Assembly (NCBI RefSeq): GCF_014773395.1
Contig: NZ_JACXAF010000024.1
Location: 1-64,000, forward strand
Reading direction: 5' to 3'
From: Neiella litorisoli
GTDB lineage: Bacteria > Pseudomonadota > Gammaproteobacteria > Enterobacterales > Neiellaceae
Length of the DNA: 64,000 nucleotides
Shown: piece after piece, positions 38,837-48,443 of the stretch
Layout of the letters: each line of letters starts with the position of its first letter
Numbering within the stretch: the stretch's first letter is position 1
Notes under the pieces: generated by a model
The model's input: the letters and a program-made list of their open reading frames with translations, nothing else
Told to the model about the DNA's origin: nothing
Databases searched by the model: none
Made by a program: the position numbers and the translations under genes

Positions 38837-40315
38837 TTAGTTGGTTCCTTTAGATACCGAGTGGACCAAGCCCTTGATACCTGTTTCTTGTAGGTTCACG
38901 AATGCTGTCTCAATGAGCGCAGCAAAGGTTTCATTGCTTTGTGGGTGTTCACCAAAAATCTGCTTTAGGGCCAGCAGTGCCTTGAGCTGGTCGACGGCGG
39001 TCGATGCGCTATTCACTGCTTGCTTCAGTTGTTCTGCCATTGGGTCAACCAAATCGCCGCCGTTGGTGACGGCGTTAATGACGAATGTTGCCCAGCCGGC
39101 AATCAGCAGCGGCTGGCACGTTGGCGTAATGCCGCGCTCAAGCATCGTCAGCATTGGGTCAATGGCGCGTTGCGGCAGTTTTTGGCTGCCGTCCATCGCG
39201 ATTTGAGCTGTTTTGTGCTTGATGTTGGGGTTGCTGAAGCGGCCAATCAGTAACGAGGCGTATTGCTCGAGGTCGACTTTCAAATTTGGATTAAGCGATT
39301 TTGCTTGCTCTTCAAGCATCAGGCGCAAGGTAGTGGCGCGGAAATCGGCATCTTCCATGCACTGGTAGATGAAATCGTAACCGGCAAGGAAACCGTTATA
39401 GGCGAGGAATGAGTGGCTGCCGTTGAGCATACGCAGCTTCATTTCTTCGTAAGGCAAGACATCGGCGACGAACATGGCGCCGGCTTTGTCCCAGTCTGGG
39501 CGGCCTGCAACGAAGTTATCTTCGATCACCCATTGACGGTAATCTTCACAAACAATGCCGCATGGGTCGCGGTAGCCAATGCATTCGTCGATCACGGCAA
39601 AAGCGTCATCGGTCATGGCTGGCACAATGCGGTCAACCATAGTGCTAGGGAAGGTGACATTCGCTTCAATCCAGCTGGCCAGCTCGGCATCAAGTTGTTT
39701 GGCAAAGCTCAATACGGCTTCTTTGGTCAGCAGGCCATTCTCTGGAATGTTGTCGCAAGACAGCACGCTGAACGGTGCTAGACCGCGATCGCGGCGTATC
39801 CGCAAGGCTTCGGTGATAAGGCCGAGTGCCGATTGTGGCGTCTGTGGGTTGGCTAAATCATGTTGAATGAGGCCGTTGTTGATATCGAGTTGGCCCGATT
39901 GTGGATCGCTGCAATAGCCTTTTTCAGTGATGGTCAGAGAAACAATCTTTACTTGTGGCTCGGCCAACTTATCAATTGCTGCTTGAATACCATCGACTGG
40001 GGTATGAATTGATTCGGTTACTGACCGGATTAGGCGCGACACCATGGTGTCGGCTGAGCGCTCAACGACGCTAAATAAGTGATCTTGAGCTTGTAAGTCG
40101 GCGATTAATTCAGGGCCGCCAAACATGTTAATTTCGCAGATCCCCCAAAGTTGGTCTGACTGATCGTTGGTGAGATCGTTATAAACGGCCTGGTGACCGC
40201 GGTGAAAGGCGCCGAACCCGATATGGACAATATTTGTTGCTAGCTTTGAGCGATCAAAGCTTGTCTTTTCATTGAATCCAAGAGATTCCAAATTTACTTC
40301 TGTTGTTGTTGTCAT
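38837..40315 (-). CDS. Mannitol dehydrogenase-family sugar-acid reductase (UxuB/UxaB-like)
   Basis: This ~492-residue long-chain polyol dehydrogenase has an N-terminal Rossmann motif variant IVHIGFGAFHRGHQAVY and the family segments SLTITEKGYC, SCDNIPENG, MVDRIVPAMTDD and the catalytic KLRMLNGSHS with Lys. The family includes fructuronate and tagaturonate reductases. Next to LgoD, it would reduce D-tagaturonate to D-altronate, or fructuronate to mannonate. I start at ATG 40315 (MTTTTEVN); a TTG at 40339 lies in the promoter next to an operator half. It is first of the operon. Confidence 0.8.
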   Translation of the reverse strand: MTTTTEVNLESLGFNEKTSFDRSKLATNIVHIGFGAFHRGHQAVYNDLTNDQSDQLWGICEINMFGGPELIADLQAQDHLFSVVERSADTMVSRLIRSVTESIHTPVDGIQAAIDKLAEPQVKIVSLTITEKGYCSDPQSGQLDINNGLIQHDLANPQTPQSALGLITEALRIRRDRGLAPFSVLSCDNIPENGLLTKEAVLSFAKQLDAELASWIEANVTFPSTMVDRIVPAMTDDAFAVIDECIGYRDPCGIVCEDYRQWVIEDNFVAGRPDWDKAGAMFVADVLPYEEMKLRMLNGSHSFLAYNGFLAGYDFIYQCMEDADFRATTLRLMLEEQAKSLNPNLKVDLEQYASLLIGRFSNPNIKHKTAQIAMDGSQKLPQRAIDPMLTMLERGITPTCQPLLIAGWATFVINAVTNGGDLVDPMAEQLKQAVNSASTAVDQLKALLALKQIFGEHPQSNETFAALIETAFVNLQETGIKGLVHSVSKGTN

Positions 40316-40327
40316 TTGTATCACCAA

Positions 40328-40339
40328 CTTATCAACCAA
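40328..40339. promoter_or_regulatory. Operator-like half-site (CTTATCAACCAA)
   Basis: Only the right half ACCAA is perfect; lies 13 bases before the uxuB-like start codon. Confidence 0.35.
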
Positions 40340-40396
40340 TTGCTAGCGGACTGTTGTTCGTTCATCCGCAAGCCGTCACTGTGTAGGAATGAGTGA

Positions 40397-40408
40397 ATGG
40401 TAAACCAA
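40397..40408. promoter_or_regulatory. Operator-like site (ATGGTAAACCAA)
   Basis: One mismatch to TTGGT-N2-ACCAA; about 80-90 bases upstream of the uxuB-like gene. Confidence 0.6.
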
Positions 40409-40560
40409 TTTTTGTCGGCTGGCTAATAGGTATTTGGCGGCTGACTTGCGTTTTTTTTTGTTTATTTTGATTTAAGTTATTGTTTATTATTTTTATTTTG
40501 TATTTTTTGTTGACAATTAAATGTTCTTTATTTTTTAACGCCATCACATTATTTATTGTT

Positions 40561-40572
40561 TTGGTTGACCAA
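40561..40572. promoter_or_regulatory. Operator TTGGT-N2-ACCAA upstream of KDG kinase (perfect)
   Basis: TTGGTTGACCAA lies about 95-105 bases before the kinase start, identical to the copy at 43488. Confidence 0.7.
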
Positions 40573-40665
40573 AGTTGTGAGCTAGCACTAAGATGGCACC
40601 GTTTTCTAATCCCAATGACTTCGTCTTATTGCAGGGCGAGCCAGCAAAAAAACTGAGAGTTGAGC

Positions 40666-41601
40666 ATGTCTAGTGAAATTTTGACTTTTGGTGAACCAAT
40701 GTTTGAGTTCAGCCAAATCAAGGAACGTGATGCTGCAGATGCAGATTTCCTGAGTGGGTTTGGCGGCGATGTATCAAATTTCGCAATCGCTGCTGCTCGC
40801 CAGGGCGCCAATGTCGGCATCTTTACCCACTTGGGCGCGGATGCATTTGGTGCTGAATTCCTCAAGTTATGGCAGCGTGAATCGGTCAACTCTGATCTGG
40901 TTGTCAGCAGCCAAACGGCTCATACCGGTGTTTATTTCATTACCCACGACGAGCAAGGTCATCATTTCTCATTTCTGCGCAAAGGCTCTGCGGCTAGCTT
41001 GATTCAGCCGCATCAGTTACCCGTCGAAGCGATTAAAGCGGCAAAACTGCTGCATGTGACTGCCATCACTCAGGCGATTAGTGCCAATAGTTGCGATGCT
41101 GTATTTGAAGCATTAGATGTGGCCCGAGCCAATGACACCCTAGTTTCGTACGACACCAACCTGCGGTTGAAATTGTGGTCTCTGCCACGTGCCCGTGGGG
41201 TGATCAGCGAAACGATTCGCCATGTCGATATTTGTTTCCCTAGCTTGGACGAAGCTCAGCTGTTGACCGGTTTGACCGAGCCCGACGAAATCATTGACTA
41301 CTACCTCAAGCTTGGTGCTCGTATTGTGGTGCTAAAGAAAGGTGGTGAAGGGGCCACAGTTGCCACTGAATCGGAGCGTTTTTCAATTTTGCCGCACAAG
41401 GTGACGCCGGTGGATGCGACTGCTGCTGGTGACTCTTTTGCCGGTTCGTTCTGTACTCATTACGTGCGTGGCGCCAGCCTCAAAGACGCGCTGGCTTATG
41501 CCAATGCGACGGCTTCGATCACCATCACTGGCTACGGTGCGGTCGCGCCACTGCCAACATTGGCGCAGGTTGAAGCGCGACTAAACGAAGCCAGCGCCTG
41601 A
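40666..41601 (+). CDS. 2-keto-3-deoxy-sugar-acid kinase (KDG/KDGal kinase, PfkB family)
   Basis: This 311-residue kinase phosphorylates 2-keto-3-deoxygluconate or -galactonate. It has LTFGEPMFEFSQ, GGDVSNFAIAAARQGA, the YDTNLRLKLWS segment and the PfkB signature DATAAGDSFAGSF with the catalytic Asp. I start at ATG 40666; a TTG two codons earlier is less likely. It leads a three-gene operon with the aldolase and cycloisomerase (spacings 21 and 19 bases), so 2-keto-3-deoxygalactonate from anhydrogalactonate is the probable substrate. Confidence 0.87.
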   Translation: MSSEILTFGEPMFEFSQIKERDAADADFLSGFGGDVSNFAIAAARQGANVGIFTHLGADAFGAEFLKLWQRESVNSDLVVSSQTAHTGVYFITHDEQGHHFSFLRKGSAASLIQPHQLPVEAIKAAKLLHVTAITQAISANSCDAVFEALDVARANDTLVSYDTNLRLKLWSLPRARGVISETIRHVDICFPSLDEAQLLTGLTEPDEIIDYYLKLGARIVVLKKGGEGATVATESERFSILPHKVTPVDATAAGDSFAGSFCTHYVRGASLKDALAYANATASITITGYGAVAPLPTLAQVEARLNEASA

Positions 41602-41622
41602 ATATCGAATTTAATTTAAAAC

Positions 41623-42264
41623 ATGGATCCATCTATGCAAAACCTTAACGAACAGCTTCGCGCGCTAAAAGTGGTGCCAGTTATTGCCGTTGACAAGGCC
41701 GAAGACATCTTGCCGCTGGGCGAGCAATTGGTCAAAAACGGCTTACCTGTGGCCGAAATTACGTTCCGCTCGGACGCCGCTGAAGAAGCCATTCGCCTAC
41801 TTCGCCAAGCGCAACCTGAGATGTTGATTGGTGCCGGTACTGTGCTCGATGAAGCACAAGTCATCGCCGCTAAAAATGCTGGCGCAACCTTTATCGTCTC
41901 GCCGGGGCTGAATCCAAATACCGTGAAAGCTTGTCAGAAGCATGACATCGCAATTGTGCCGGGGGTCAATAACCCATCGACCATTGAAGCAGCCATTGAA
42001 TTGGGGCTCGATACGGTGAAGTTCTTCCCTGCAGAGCCTTCCGGTGGCATCAAGATGCTGAAAGCGCTGCTCGCGCCTTATCCGCAATTGCAGGTGATGC
42101 CAACCGGTGGCATTGGCGCAGGCAATATTGAAGATTATCTGGCGATTCCTCGCGTATTGGCTTGCGGCGGGTCGTGGATGGTTGATAAGGCGCTGGTGAA
42201 CGCCGGCGAATGGGACAAAATTGGTGAGTTAGTTGCTGCTGTTGTCGCGCAACTGAACGACTGA
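41623..42264 (+). CDS. KDPG/KDPGal aldolase (Eda family)
   Basis: This 213-residue class I aldolase cleaves a 2-keto-3-deoxy-6-phospho sugar acid to pyruvate and glyceraldehyde-3-phosphate. It has the catalytic Glu in [18 protein letters not shown], the Schiff-base Lys in [11 protein letters not shown], and PTGGIGAGN for phosphate. The sequence is Eda-like rather than DgoA-like. Locus context favours KDPGal, but Eda enzymes accept KDPG too. An internal ATG at 41635 is an alternative start; neither has a strong ribosome site. Confidence 0.87.
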   Translation: MDPSMQNLNEQLRALKVVPVIAVDKAEDILPLGEQLVKNGLPVAEITFRSDAAEEAIRLLRQAQPEMLIGAGTVLDEAQVIAAKNAGATFIVSPGLNPNTVKACQKHDIAIVPGVNNPSTIEAAIELGLDTVKFFPAEPSGGIKMLKALLAPYPQLQVMPTGGIGAGNIEDYLAIPRVLACGGSWMVDKALVNAGEWDKIGELVAAVVAQLND

Positions 42265-42283
42265 TTTCGGAGTAGTAGTTGTT

Positions 42284-43375
42284 ATGAGCCCGATTAAGTC
42301 GATTGAAAATCGCCTTTATAAGATTCCGTTGGCTGAGATCTTATCTGATGCTAAGCATGGCGATCATGACCATTTTGAGCTGATCACCTGCACCATCACC
42401 TTAGAAGATGGTTCTCAGGGCACCGGCTACACCTATACCGGCGGCAAAGGCGGTTATTCGATCAAGGCGATGCTTGATTATGACTTGGCGCCATCGCTGA
42501 TTGGTGCCGATGCGGAGAACATCGATGCCATTTATGATCACATGGAATGGCACATTCACTATGTTGGTCGCGGCGGTATTTCGTCCTTTGCTATTTCGGC
42601 GGTTGATATCGCCCTCTGGGATCTCAAAGGTAAGCGTTTGGGGCAGCCGCTGTGGAAAATGGCCGGTGGTAGTAGTGATCGCTGCAAAGCTTATTGTGGC
42701 GGCATCGACTTACACTTTCCGCTCGACAAATTGCTCAATTCGATCGAAGGCTACCTCAAGCGGGGTCACAACGCGGTAAAGATCAAAATCGGTCGTGCCA
42801 ACATGCAAGAGGACATTGACCGAATTGCCGCCGTCCGCCAACTGATTGGCCCAGATATCACATTTATGATTGATGCCAATTACTCACTGACGGTTGAGCA
42901 GGCCATTACCTTGTCTAAAGCCGTCGAACAGCATGACATTACTTGGTTCGAAGAGCCGACCATTCCTGATAACTATCAAGGCTTTGCGGAGATCGCCAAG
43001 AACACATCGATTCCATTGGCGATGGGTGAGAATTTACACACCATCCATGAGTTTGGCTATGCCTTTGAGCAAGCTTCGTTGTCGTTTGTGCAGCCCGATG
43101 CGTCGAATTGTGGTGGTGTCACCGGTTGGCTGCGTGCGGCACAGCTCGCTGACAAATACGGCATTCCGGCTTGTAGCCACGGCATGCAGGAATTGCACGT
43201 TAGCTTAGTCAGCAGTCAGCCCAATGCAGGCTGGCTAGAAGTGCATAGTTTTCCGATTGACCAATACACCAAGCGCCCGCTGGTGGTTGAACAACACTTG
43301 GCTGTCGCGCCCAATACACCGGGCACTGGCGTCGAGTTTGATTGGCACAAGATCGCCGAATATCAGGTCGCATAA
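42284..43375 (+). CDS. Enolase-superfamily cycloisomerase, probable 3,6-anhydro-L-galactonate cycloisomerase
   Basis: This 363-residue mandelate racemase/muconate lactonising enzyme-type protein has the base KIKIG (~166), metal ligands in FMIDANYS (Asp ~197), WFEEPT (Glu ~222) and MGENL (Glu ~247), and the C-terminal SHGMQE His. The capping domain is complete. Anhydrogalactonate cycloisomerase opens the 3,6-anhydro ring to give 2-keto-3-deoxygalactonate. GH117, the aldehyde dehydrogenase, kinase and aldolase around it support this over a sugar-acid dehydratase, though a dehydratase would look similar. Confidence 0.82.
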   Translation: MSPIKSIENRLYKIPLAEILSDAKHGDHDHFELITCTITLEDGSQGTGYTYTGGKGGYSIKAMLDYDLAPSLIGADAENIDAIYDHMEWHIHYVGRGGISSFAISAVDIALWDLKGKRLGQPLWKMAGGSSDRCKAYCGGIDLHFPLDKLLNSIEGYLKRGHNAVKIKIGRANMQEDIDRIAAVRQLIGPDITFMIDANYSLTVEQAITLSKAVEQHDITWFEEPTIPDNYQGFAEIAKNTSIPLAMGENLHTIHEFGYAFEQASLSFVQPDASNCGGVTGWLRAAQLADKYGIPACSHGMQELHVSLVSSQPNAGWLEVHSFPIDQYTKRPLVVEQHLAVAPNTPGTGVEFDWHKIAEYQVA

Positions 43376-43428
43376 CGCCGACCGAGGTTCGCCTTACTAA
43401 GCGTTATATTTGTACTTTGTGTGGTTTT

Positions 43429-43464
43429 GCCCCGTGCTGGACATCAGCATTGGGGCTTTTTTTT
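43429..43464 (+). terminator. Cycloisomerase operon terminator
   Basis: The stem GCCCCGTGCTG/CAGCATTGGGGC is followed by eight T residues. Confidence 0.88.
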
Positions 43465-43487
43465 GCGTTGATTTTGCGATTGCTAAT

Positions 43488-43499
43488 TTGGTTGACCAA
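43488..43499. promoter_or_regulatory. Operator TTGGT-N2-ACCAA upstream of the sugar porter (perfect)
   Basis: TTGGTTGACCAA is identical to the 40561 copy. Confidence 0.65.
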
Positions 43500-43638
43500 T
43501 GTGTTTTGTTACTTGTGCTGATGAAATTTTAAATTGCTTCGTCATTTGATGATCTAGGACAAAAAGTGATTTTAAACCGAGTGTTAGAGGATTTTTGATG
43601 TGTTTGTTTTGTGATTATTGATCTACCTATTTTGTTAT

Positions 43639-43650
43639 TTGGTTGACTAA
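43639..43650. promoter_or_regulatory. Operator-like site (TTGGTTGACTAA)
   Basis: One mismatch; about 75-85 bases before the sugar porter start. Confidence 0.6.
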
Positions 43651-43724
43651 TGTGATCAAAACTAAAAAATTGGTTGTCCTTTTGTGTAACCATGTCGGCC
43701 AGTTAAAACACTGAAGTTATTCGA

Positions 43725-45281
43725 ATGACTAAACAAACACTAACGGCTTGCCAGTACGCGTTGATCGTCACCATTGGCGGTTTTGTCTTTGGCCTTGATG
43801 CTGCCATCATTTCCGGAACCATTCGCTATATCACCGCTGAATTCGCTCTCTCTGACATGGAGTTAGGGACGGTCGTCAGTGCGCCGAGTTTAGGAGCCAT
43901 TTTTGGCCTGTTCTTGGCCGGCAAAATGGCCGACCTATTTGGCCGCAAGAAAACCCTCATCATCATTGCCGTGGTCTATCTGATCTCGGCCCTTGGTTCT
44001 GCCTTTGCGACCAACTTTACCGTGCTATTGGTGGCGCGTTTTATTGGTGGATTGGCGTTTATTTCAATTTCAGTCACCTCTATGTACATCGGCGAAGTTT
44101 CGCCACCACAGCTTCGCGGCAAGCTGGTTTCGTTTAACCAATTAATGATGGTCATTGGCTTATCCGGTGCTTACTTCATTAGCTATGGCTTAGTGCAGTC
44201 GGTGGCGCCCGGTGAAACCGAAATTTGGGGTTTTGCCATTTGGCGAGTGATGTTTGCTACTGAGATCTTGCCAGTCATTATCTGGGCAGGCTTGCTGTTT
44301 ACCATTGCCGAGTCGCCGCGTTGGTTGCTGATGTATGGCCAACGAGCACAAGCGAAGCAGGTGATTTTCAGTGTCAATGACCCAGCCACAGCGGCGGCGG
44401 CACTGGCCGACATGGAAGCAAACTTAGCCAGTCACAAAAGTGAGTTGGTTGCAGACAAGCCGCTGAAACTCACTTTTGCCCCTAAGTACCGTAAGGTGCT
44501 GTTGCTTGGTATTGCCATTGCCACAGCGCAGGGATTCACAGGCATGAACGCCATTTTGTTTTATGCGCCCGTCGTGTTTGAGCAATTGGGTTCTGGTGTT
44601 CACGGTGCGTTTGAACAAACCACATACATTGGCGTGTGCGGCTTTATTTTTACGCTGGCGGCAATTTTTCTGGTTGATAAATTGGGGCGCCGACCTTTGC
44701 TACTCATGGGGCTCGCCGCCATTTTGGCATCTCACTTGTTGTGTTGGTATGGCTTTAGTAATGCTAGCTACGTCATCTCGCAACGGACCCTCGACAATGT
44801 GCCGGTTTCGATGGACGCCAGTAAGCTCGAACCGCACACCGGTAAAACCTTCGATTCCGACATTGCGCTCAAAGCGTTGCTGGCGGAAACCTATGAGCAC
44901 AAAGGTGCCAAGCTTATCGAAGGCTACGTGATTCAGTCTTCAGTAACCATGAACGCCACCGTCATTCTGTTCGGCATCTTTGCTTTTATTGGCGCGTTCC
45001 ACTTTTCCATTGGGCCAATCATGTGGGTATTGATCTCGGAGATCTCGCCGAATGCGATTCGCAGTGTCGCGATTCCGTTTTTTGCTCTGACCACCAGCAT
45101 TTCCAGTTACTTGGTTCAGCACCTATTCCCTTGGCAATTAAACACCATTGGGGCCGCCGGAACATTCCTGATGTACGGCATGTTCGCCGCTATTCCACTG
45201 TTAGTAGTGGCGCTGTTCCTGCCTGAGACCAAAAACAAAAGTATTGAAGATATTGAAAAAACTCTGGTGTCCGAGGCCTAG
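43725..45281 (+). CDS. MFS sugar porter
   Basis: This 518-residue 12-helix carrier is of the sugar porter family. It has GRKKTLIII after helix 2, the PESPR-like motif AESPRWLLM at the end of helix 6, the QGFTGMNAILFYAP segment of helix 7 and PETKNKSIEDIE at the C-terminus. An insertion of about 60 residues (~345-405) between helices 9 and 10 is longer than in XylE/GalP and would face the periplasm. D-galactose or anhydrogalactose import is inferred from the locus and from operators upstream. Confidence 0.85.
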   Translation: MTKQTLTACQYALIVTIGGFVFGLDAAIISGTIRYITAEFALSDMELGTVVSAPSLGAIFGLFLAGKMADLFGRKKTLIIIAVVYLISALGSAFATNFTVLLVARFIGGLAFISISVTSMYIGEVSPPQLRGKLVSFNQLMMVIGLSGAYFISYGLVQSVAPGETEIWGFAIWRVMFATEILPVIIWAGLLFTIAESPRWLLMYGQRAQAKQVIFSVNDPATAAAALADMEANLASHKSELVADKPLKLTFAPKYRKVLLLGIAIATAQGFTGMNAILFYAPVVFEQLGSGVHGAFEQTTYIGVCGFIFTLAAIFLVDKLGRRPLLLMGLAAILASHLLCWYGFSNASYVISQRTLDNVPVSMDASKLEPHTGKTFDSDIALKALLAETYEHKGAKLIEGYVIQSSVTMNATVILFGIFAFIGAFHFSIGPIMWVLISEISPNAIRSVAIPFFALTTSISSYLVQHLFPWQLNTIGAAGTFLMYGMFAAIPLLVVALFLPETKNKSIEDIEKTLVSEA

Positions 45282-45443
45282 CCTCGGGCGATCAGCGACT
45301 GACACAGGAGGTAATCAACTCACACGGTTATTGAGGATCATGGCTTGGATGCAGTGGGACTAATCTAACCGAAAGTCATGGTTGTGATAGAGATTTCGAA
45401 TATTACAAATCACGCACGACTCCTTGGGGGGAGTTACAAAATA

Positions 45444-48230
45444 ATGGAAACACACAACATGAAATTAACAATAAAGTTGTTGTCCCTTGCCGTTGCTACA
45501 GCCTTGGCCGGAACCAATGTCGCAGTAGCACAGGAACAAAACGAAGATACAGAAGTGATTCAGGTCCGTGGTATTCGCGGTTCTTTAGACAAGGCTGTTG
45601 GCATTAAGCGGACTTCTTCTGGTGTCGTTGATGCCATCTCCGCAGAAGATATCGGTAAATTCCCAGACACTAACCTAGCCGAATCGCTGCAGCGGATCAC
45701 GGGGATTTCGATTGACCGCAACAACAACGAAGGCAGCCAAGTGACCGTTCGTGGTTTCGGCCCGTCATTTAACCTAGTGACCTTGAATGGTCGCCAAATG
45801 CCAACCTCCAACGCGCTCGGTAATGACTCCGCTGGCGGTCGCACCAACAGTCGTAGCTTTAGTTTTGAAGAGATCTCAGCCGATAGCGTTAGTGGCGTGG
45901 AAGTCTTTAAAACCGGTAAAGCACATGTGTCATCTGGCGGTATTGGCGCCACCATCGACATTAAAACGTCGCGCCCGCTCGACTTAGAAGACAACACCCT
46001 GATGTTTAAAGTACAGGGCAATATCGATACCAGTAACGAAAAAGGCGATGACATCACGCCAGAAGTGTCGGGCTTGTTTAGCAAGGTACTCGAAACCGAT
46101 ATGGGTAACCTTGGCTTTCTGGTCAATGCCTCGTTCTCCAAGCGCGATAGTCGCAAAGAGTTTGTTGCCGTGAATGGCTGGATTAATGACCGTGCAAATA
46201 CCTGGATGCCCGGCATTGATGACAGCAATATCGACCGCACAAAAAATCCAGATGGTTGGTATTGGGCTCCGCAAGATTTCAGTATTAACACCAGCGACCA
46301 TGAACGAGAGCGGACCAATGCTCAGTTTGTGCTGCAATATGCGCCGAATGATGACTGGGTGGCGACGCTGGATTACACCTTGTCACGTTATGACGAAGAA
46401 ATTGAACGAACCAACATTGCTTGGTGGTACGACTATTGGAAAGTGCAGGGAACTGCCGATAGCAATGGTACTGTGATTGACGCGACCACGGCCAACCACC
46501 GCATTAACCACTACGGCTTCTACAACGACCTCGAAACCGAAAATGATTCCTTTGGCGTTAACTTAACCTGGCAGGCAACTGACGAGTTGCAGTTTGAGCT
46601 TGATTACCACGACTCAACTTCGGAATCTCAACCTGATGGCACCGTTGCAGAAAATTTAGCGATTTTGAGTGGCAAAGAGTTTGATGACGATTTAACGCTT
46701 AATGCGACTAACGGTGTGCCAACGGTCAATATCCTCGATCGCAATGGTGACAGCTTTACCACCGAAGGTTTGATCGGTGATCTGGGTATTGCCCGTGGTT
46801 ATCAGGTCAAGAACGACATTGAGCAACTTCAATTACATGGTAAGTGGGACCTCGACTTTGGCCCGCTAATTGGCTTGAACTTTGGTGTCTCGGATACTGA
46901 TTTCAAATATGATTCGAGTCGTCGTTTGCAGTTCTCGTTCTTATCTGAGCTCGACTTTAGTGAGCTGGAAATTGATTGGGTGAAAATCAACGGAGTGCCC
47001 GGTTTGAATACTGCGGCAGAGTTTGACCCCAAGCACCTACTCGCATTGGGTGAAGAGCAAGGGTTAATTGCGCCCGAATTTCCGGCTGATCTTGATCGGG
47101 TGAAAGAAGAGACCACAGCGATGTACGTCTCCGCTGATTTGGAGTTTGAGGTTGCCGGCTATGATGTCAACGTCAACGCTGGTTTGCGTTATGAAGACAC
47201 TGACGTCACCGGTTCTTCACAAAGTAACCTGCCTTACGCCTATCAATACGTGACCATTTCCGAGCTGCTGCCGCTTTACTACGACAATGGCGCAACGCTG
47301 GAATCGCTCAAAGCATCGTACGATGAGTATCTGCCGAACTTAGACATTAACGTTAATCTGACCGACGATTTGATTGCCCGTTTCGCTGTCAGCCGGACCA
47401 TGACACGCAGTGATTTGCCGGCGTTATCTCCGGCCACCAACTTGACCATGTATCGTCCTGGCGGGCCTTACACTGCCGGTCAAGGTAACCCTGGTCTGGA
47501 GCCATATACCTCCGACAACATCGATCTGTCGCTGGAGTGGTATTACACCGAAGCCAGTTATGTGTCGATTGGTTACTTCGATAAGTCAGTCGAAAACTTT
47601 ATTGGCACCGATACTGAGCAGCGCATCATTAATGGTGCCGATGGCTCGCCGCTAACCGATCCGAGCATCAACCCGCGTCCGGGCTGTCCTGATGGTGAAA
47701 ATCCTCAGTGTCAGTCGCAACCGGGCGATCCAATCATGAATTGGGACGTAACCACGCCAATGAACATGGAAGATGCCTCGGTTGATGGTTGGGAAATGGC
47801 GTTACAGCACGTCTTTGGCGAAACCGGCTTTGGTACCATTATCAATGCCACATTTGTTGACGGCGACGTCGAATACGATGTGTTCTCTGTGGAACAAACG
47901 GTGGCGCTCACCGGTTTGAGCGATTCGGCCAACTTTGTTGGTTTCTATGAGAAAGACGGTATTCAGGTGCGTGTTGCTTACAACTGGCGTGACGACTTCT
48001 TGTTAAAGACCGATCAGCCTGCTCGTGGTGACGAGCCAGTGTTCACTGAAGCCTACGGTCAGTGGGATATGAATGCGAGCTACGACATCGACGACAACTT
48101 CACTGTGTTTGTCGATGCCATTAACATCACCGGCGAAGATGCCCGCTCTCACGGTCGCTTCAAGAACCAGTTGATCGATAGTCAGGAGTACAAAACGCGC
48201 TATGCCATTGGTGTTCGCGGTAAGTTCTAA
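45444..48230 (+). CDS. TonB-dependent receptor
   Basis: The ~928-residue outer-membrane receptor has a signal peptide (MKLTIKLLSLAVATALAG...VAVAQ), a likely TonB box (DTEVIQVRG), a plug domain (SAEDIGKFPDTNLAESLQRI, VTVRGFGPSFNLVTLNGRQM) and a large barrel ending in aromatic Phe (GVRGKF). The plug is of the long carbohydrate-type receptors common in marine Alteromonadales. A start at 45444 fits the GGGGGAG ribosome site; the frame extends upstream to 45378 without one. It probably imports galactan oligosaccharides. No operator copy lies directly before it, so it may be read from the sugar porter promoter. Confidence 0.88.
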   Translation: METHNMKLTIKLLSLAVATALAGTNVAVAQEQNEDTEVIQVRGIRGSLDKAVGIKRTSSGVVDAISAEDIGKFPDTNLAESLQRITGISIDRNNNEGSQVTVRGFGPSFNLVTLNGRQMPTSNALGNDSAGGRTNSRSFSFEEISADSVSGVEVFKTGKAHVSSGGIGATIDIKTSRPLDLEDNTLMFKVQGNIDTSNEKGDDITPEVSGLFSKVLETDMGNLGFLVNASFSKRDSRKEFVAVNGWINDRANTWMPGIDDSNIDRTKNPDGWYWAPQDFSINTSDHERERTNAQFVLQYAPNDDWVATLDYTLSRYDEEIERTNIAWWYDYWKVQGTADSNGTVIDATTANHRINHYGFYNDLETENDSFGVNLTWQATDELQFELDYHDSTSESQPDGTVAENLAILSGKEFDDDLTLNATNGVPTVNILDRNGDSFTTEGLIGDLGIARGYQVKNDIEQLQLHGKWDLDFGPLIGLNFGVSDTDFKYDSSRRLQFSFLSELDFSELEIDWVKINGVPGLNTAAEFDPKHLLALGEEQGLIAPEFPADLDRVKEETTAMYVSADLEFEVAGYDVNVNAGLRYEDTDVTGSSQSNLPYAYQYVTISELLPLYYDNGATLESLKASYDEYLPNLDINVNLTDDLIARFAVSRTMTRSDLPALSPATNLTMYRPGGPYTAGQGNPGLEPYTSDNIDLSLEWYYTEASYVSIGYFDKSVENFIGTDTEQRIINGADGSPLTDPSINPRPGCPDGENPQCQSQPGDPIMNWDVTTPMNMEDASVDGWEMALQHVFGETGFGTIINATFVDGDVEYDVFSVEQTVALTGLSDSANFVGFYEKDGIQVRVAYNWRDDFLLKTDQPARGDEPVFTEAYGQWDMNASYDIDDNFTVFVDAINITGEDARSHGRFKNQLIDSQEYKTRYAIGVRGKF

Positions 48231-48262
48231 GTCACTTCCTGCGATTATCATTTGCTGATCCA

Positions 48263-48288
48263 AGGGCAGCCTGCAGGCTGCCTTTTTC
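48263..48288 (+). terminator. TonB-receptor gene terminator
   Basis: The perfect palindrome GGCAGCCTGCAGGCTGCC is followed by TTTTT. Confidence 0.88.
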
Positions 48289-48443
48289 GGTGCTCAGCGT
48301 GACCATTTTGATACGCCATCGACGCGCAAGATGATCTACAGCAAACATCAGAAAAGTTTGCCGAAGTGAGCTATTTGCTTTGCCAAGTAAATAGGTCATT
48401 ATTTGTTTTAACTGTTAAATAAATTAATCAAGGATAACCCATC

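Larger units (their letters stand above)
40316..40665. promoter_or_regulatory. Divergent promoter region uxuB-like / KDG kinase
   Basis: This 350-base AT-rich gap carries the outward promoters of two catabolic operons and three operator-like sites (listed separately). The stretch 40440-40540 is a very T/A-rich tract. No coding frame is convincing. Confidence 0.6.
43376..43724. promoter_or_regulatory. Gap with terminator and operator sites before the sugar porter
   Basis: The 349 bases begin with the cycloisomerase terminator, then an AT-rich region with two good operator-like sites and a weaker one (TTGGTTGTCCTT at 43670-43681). The sugar porter promoter must lie here. Confidence 0.6.
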
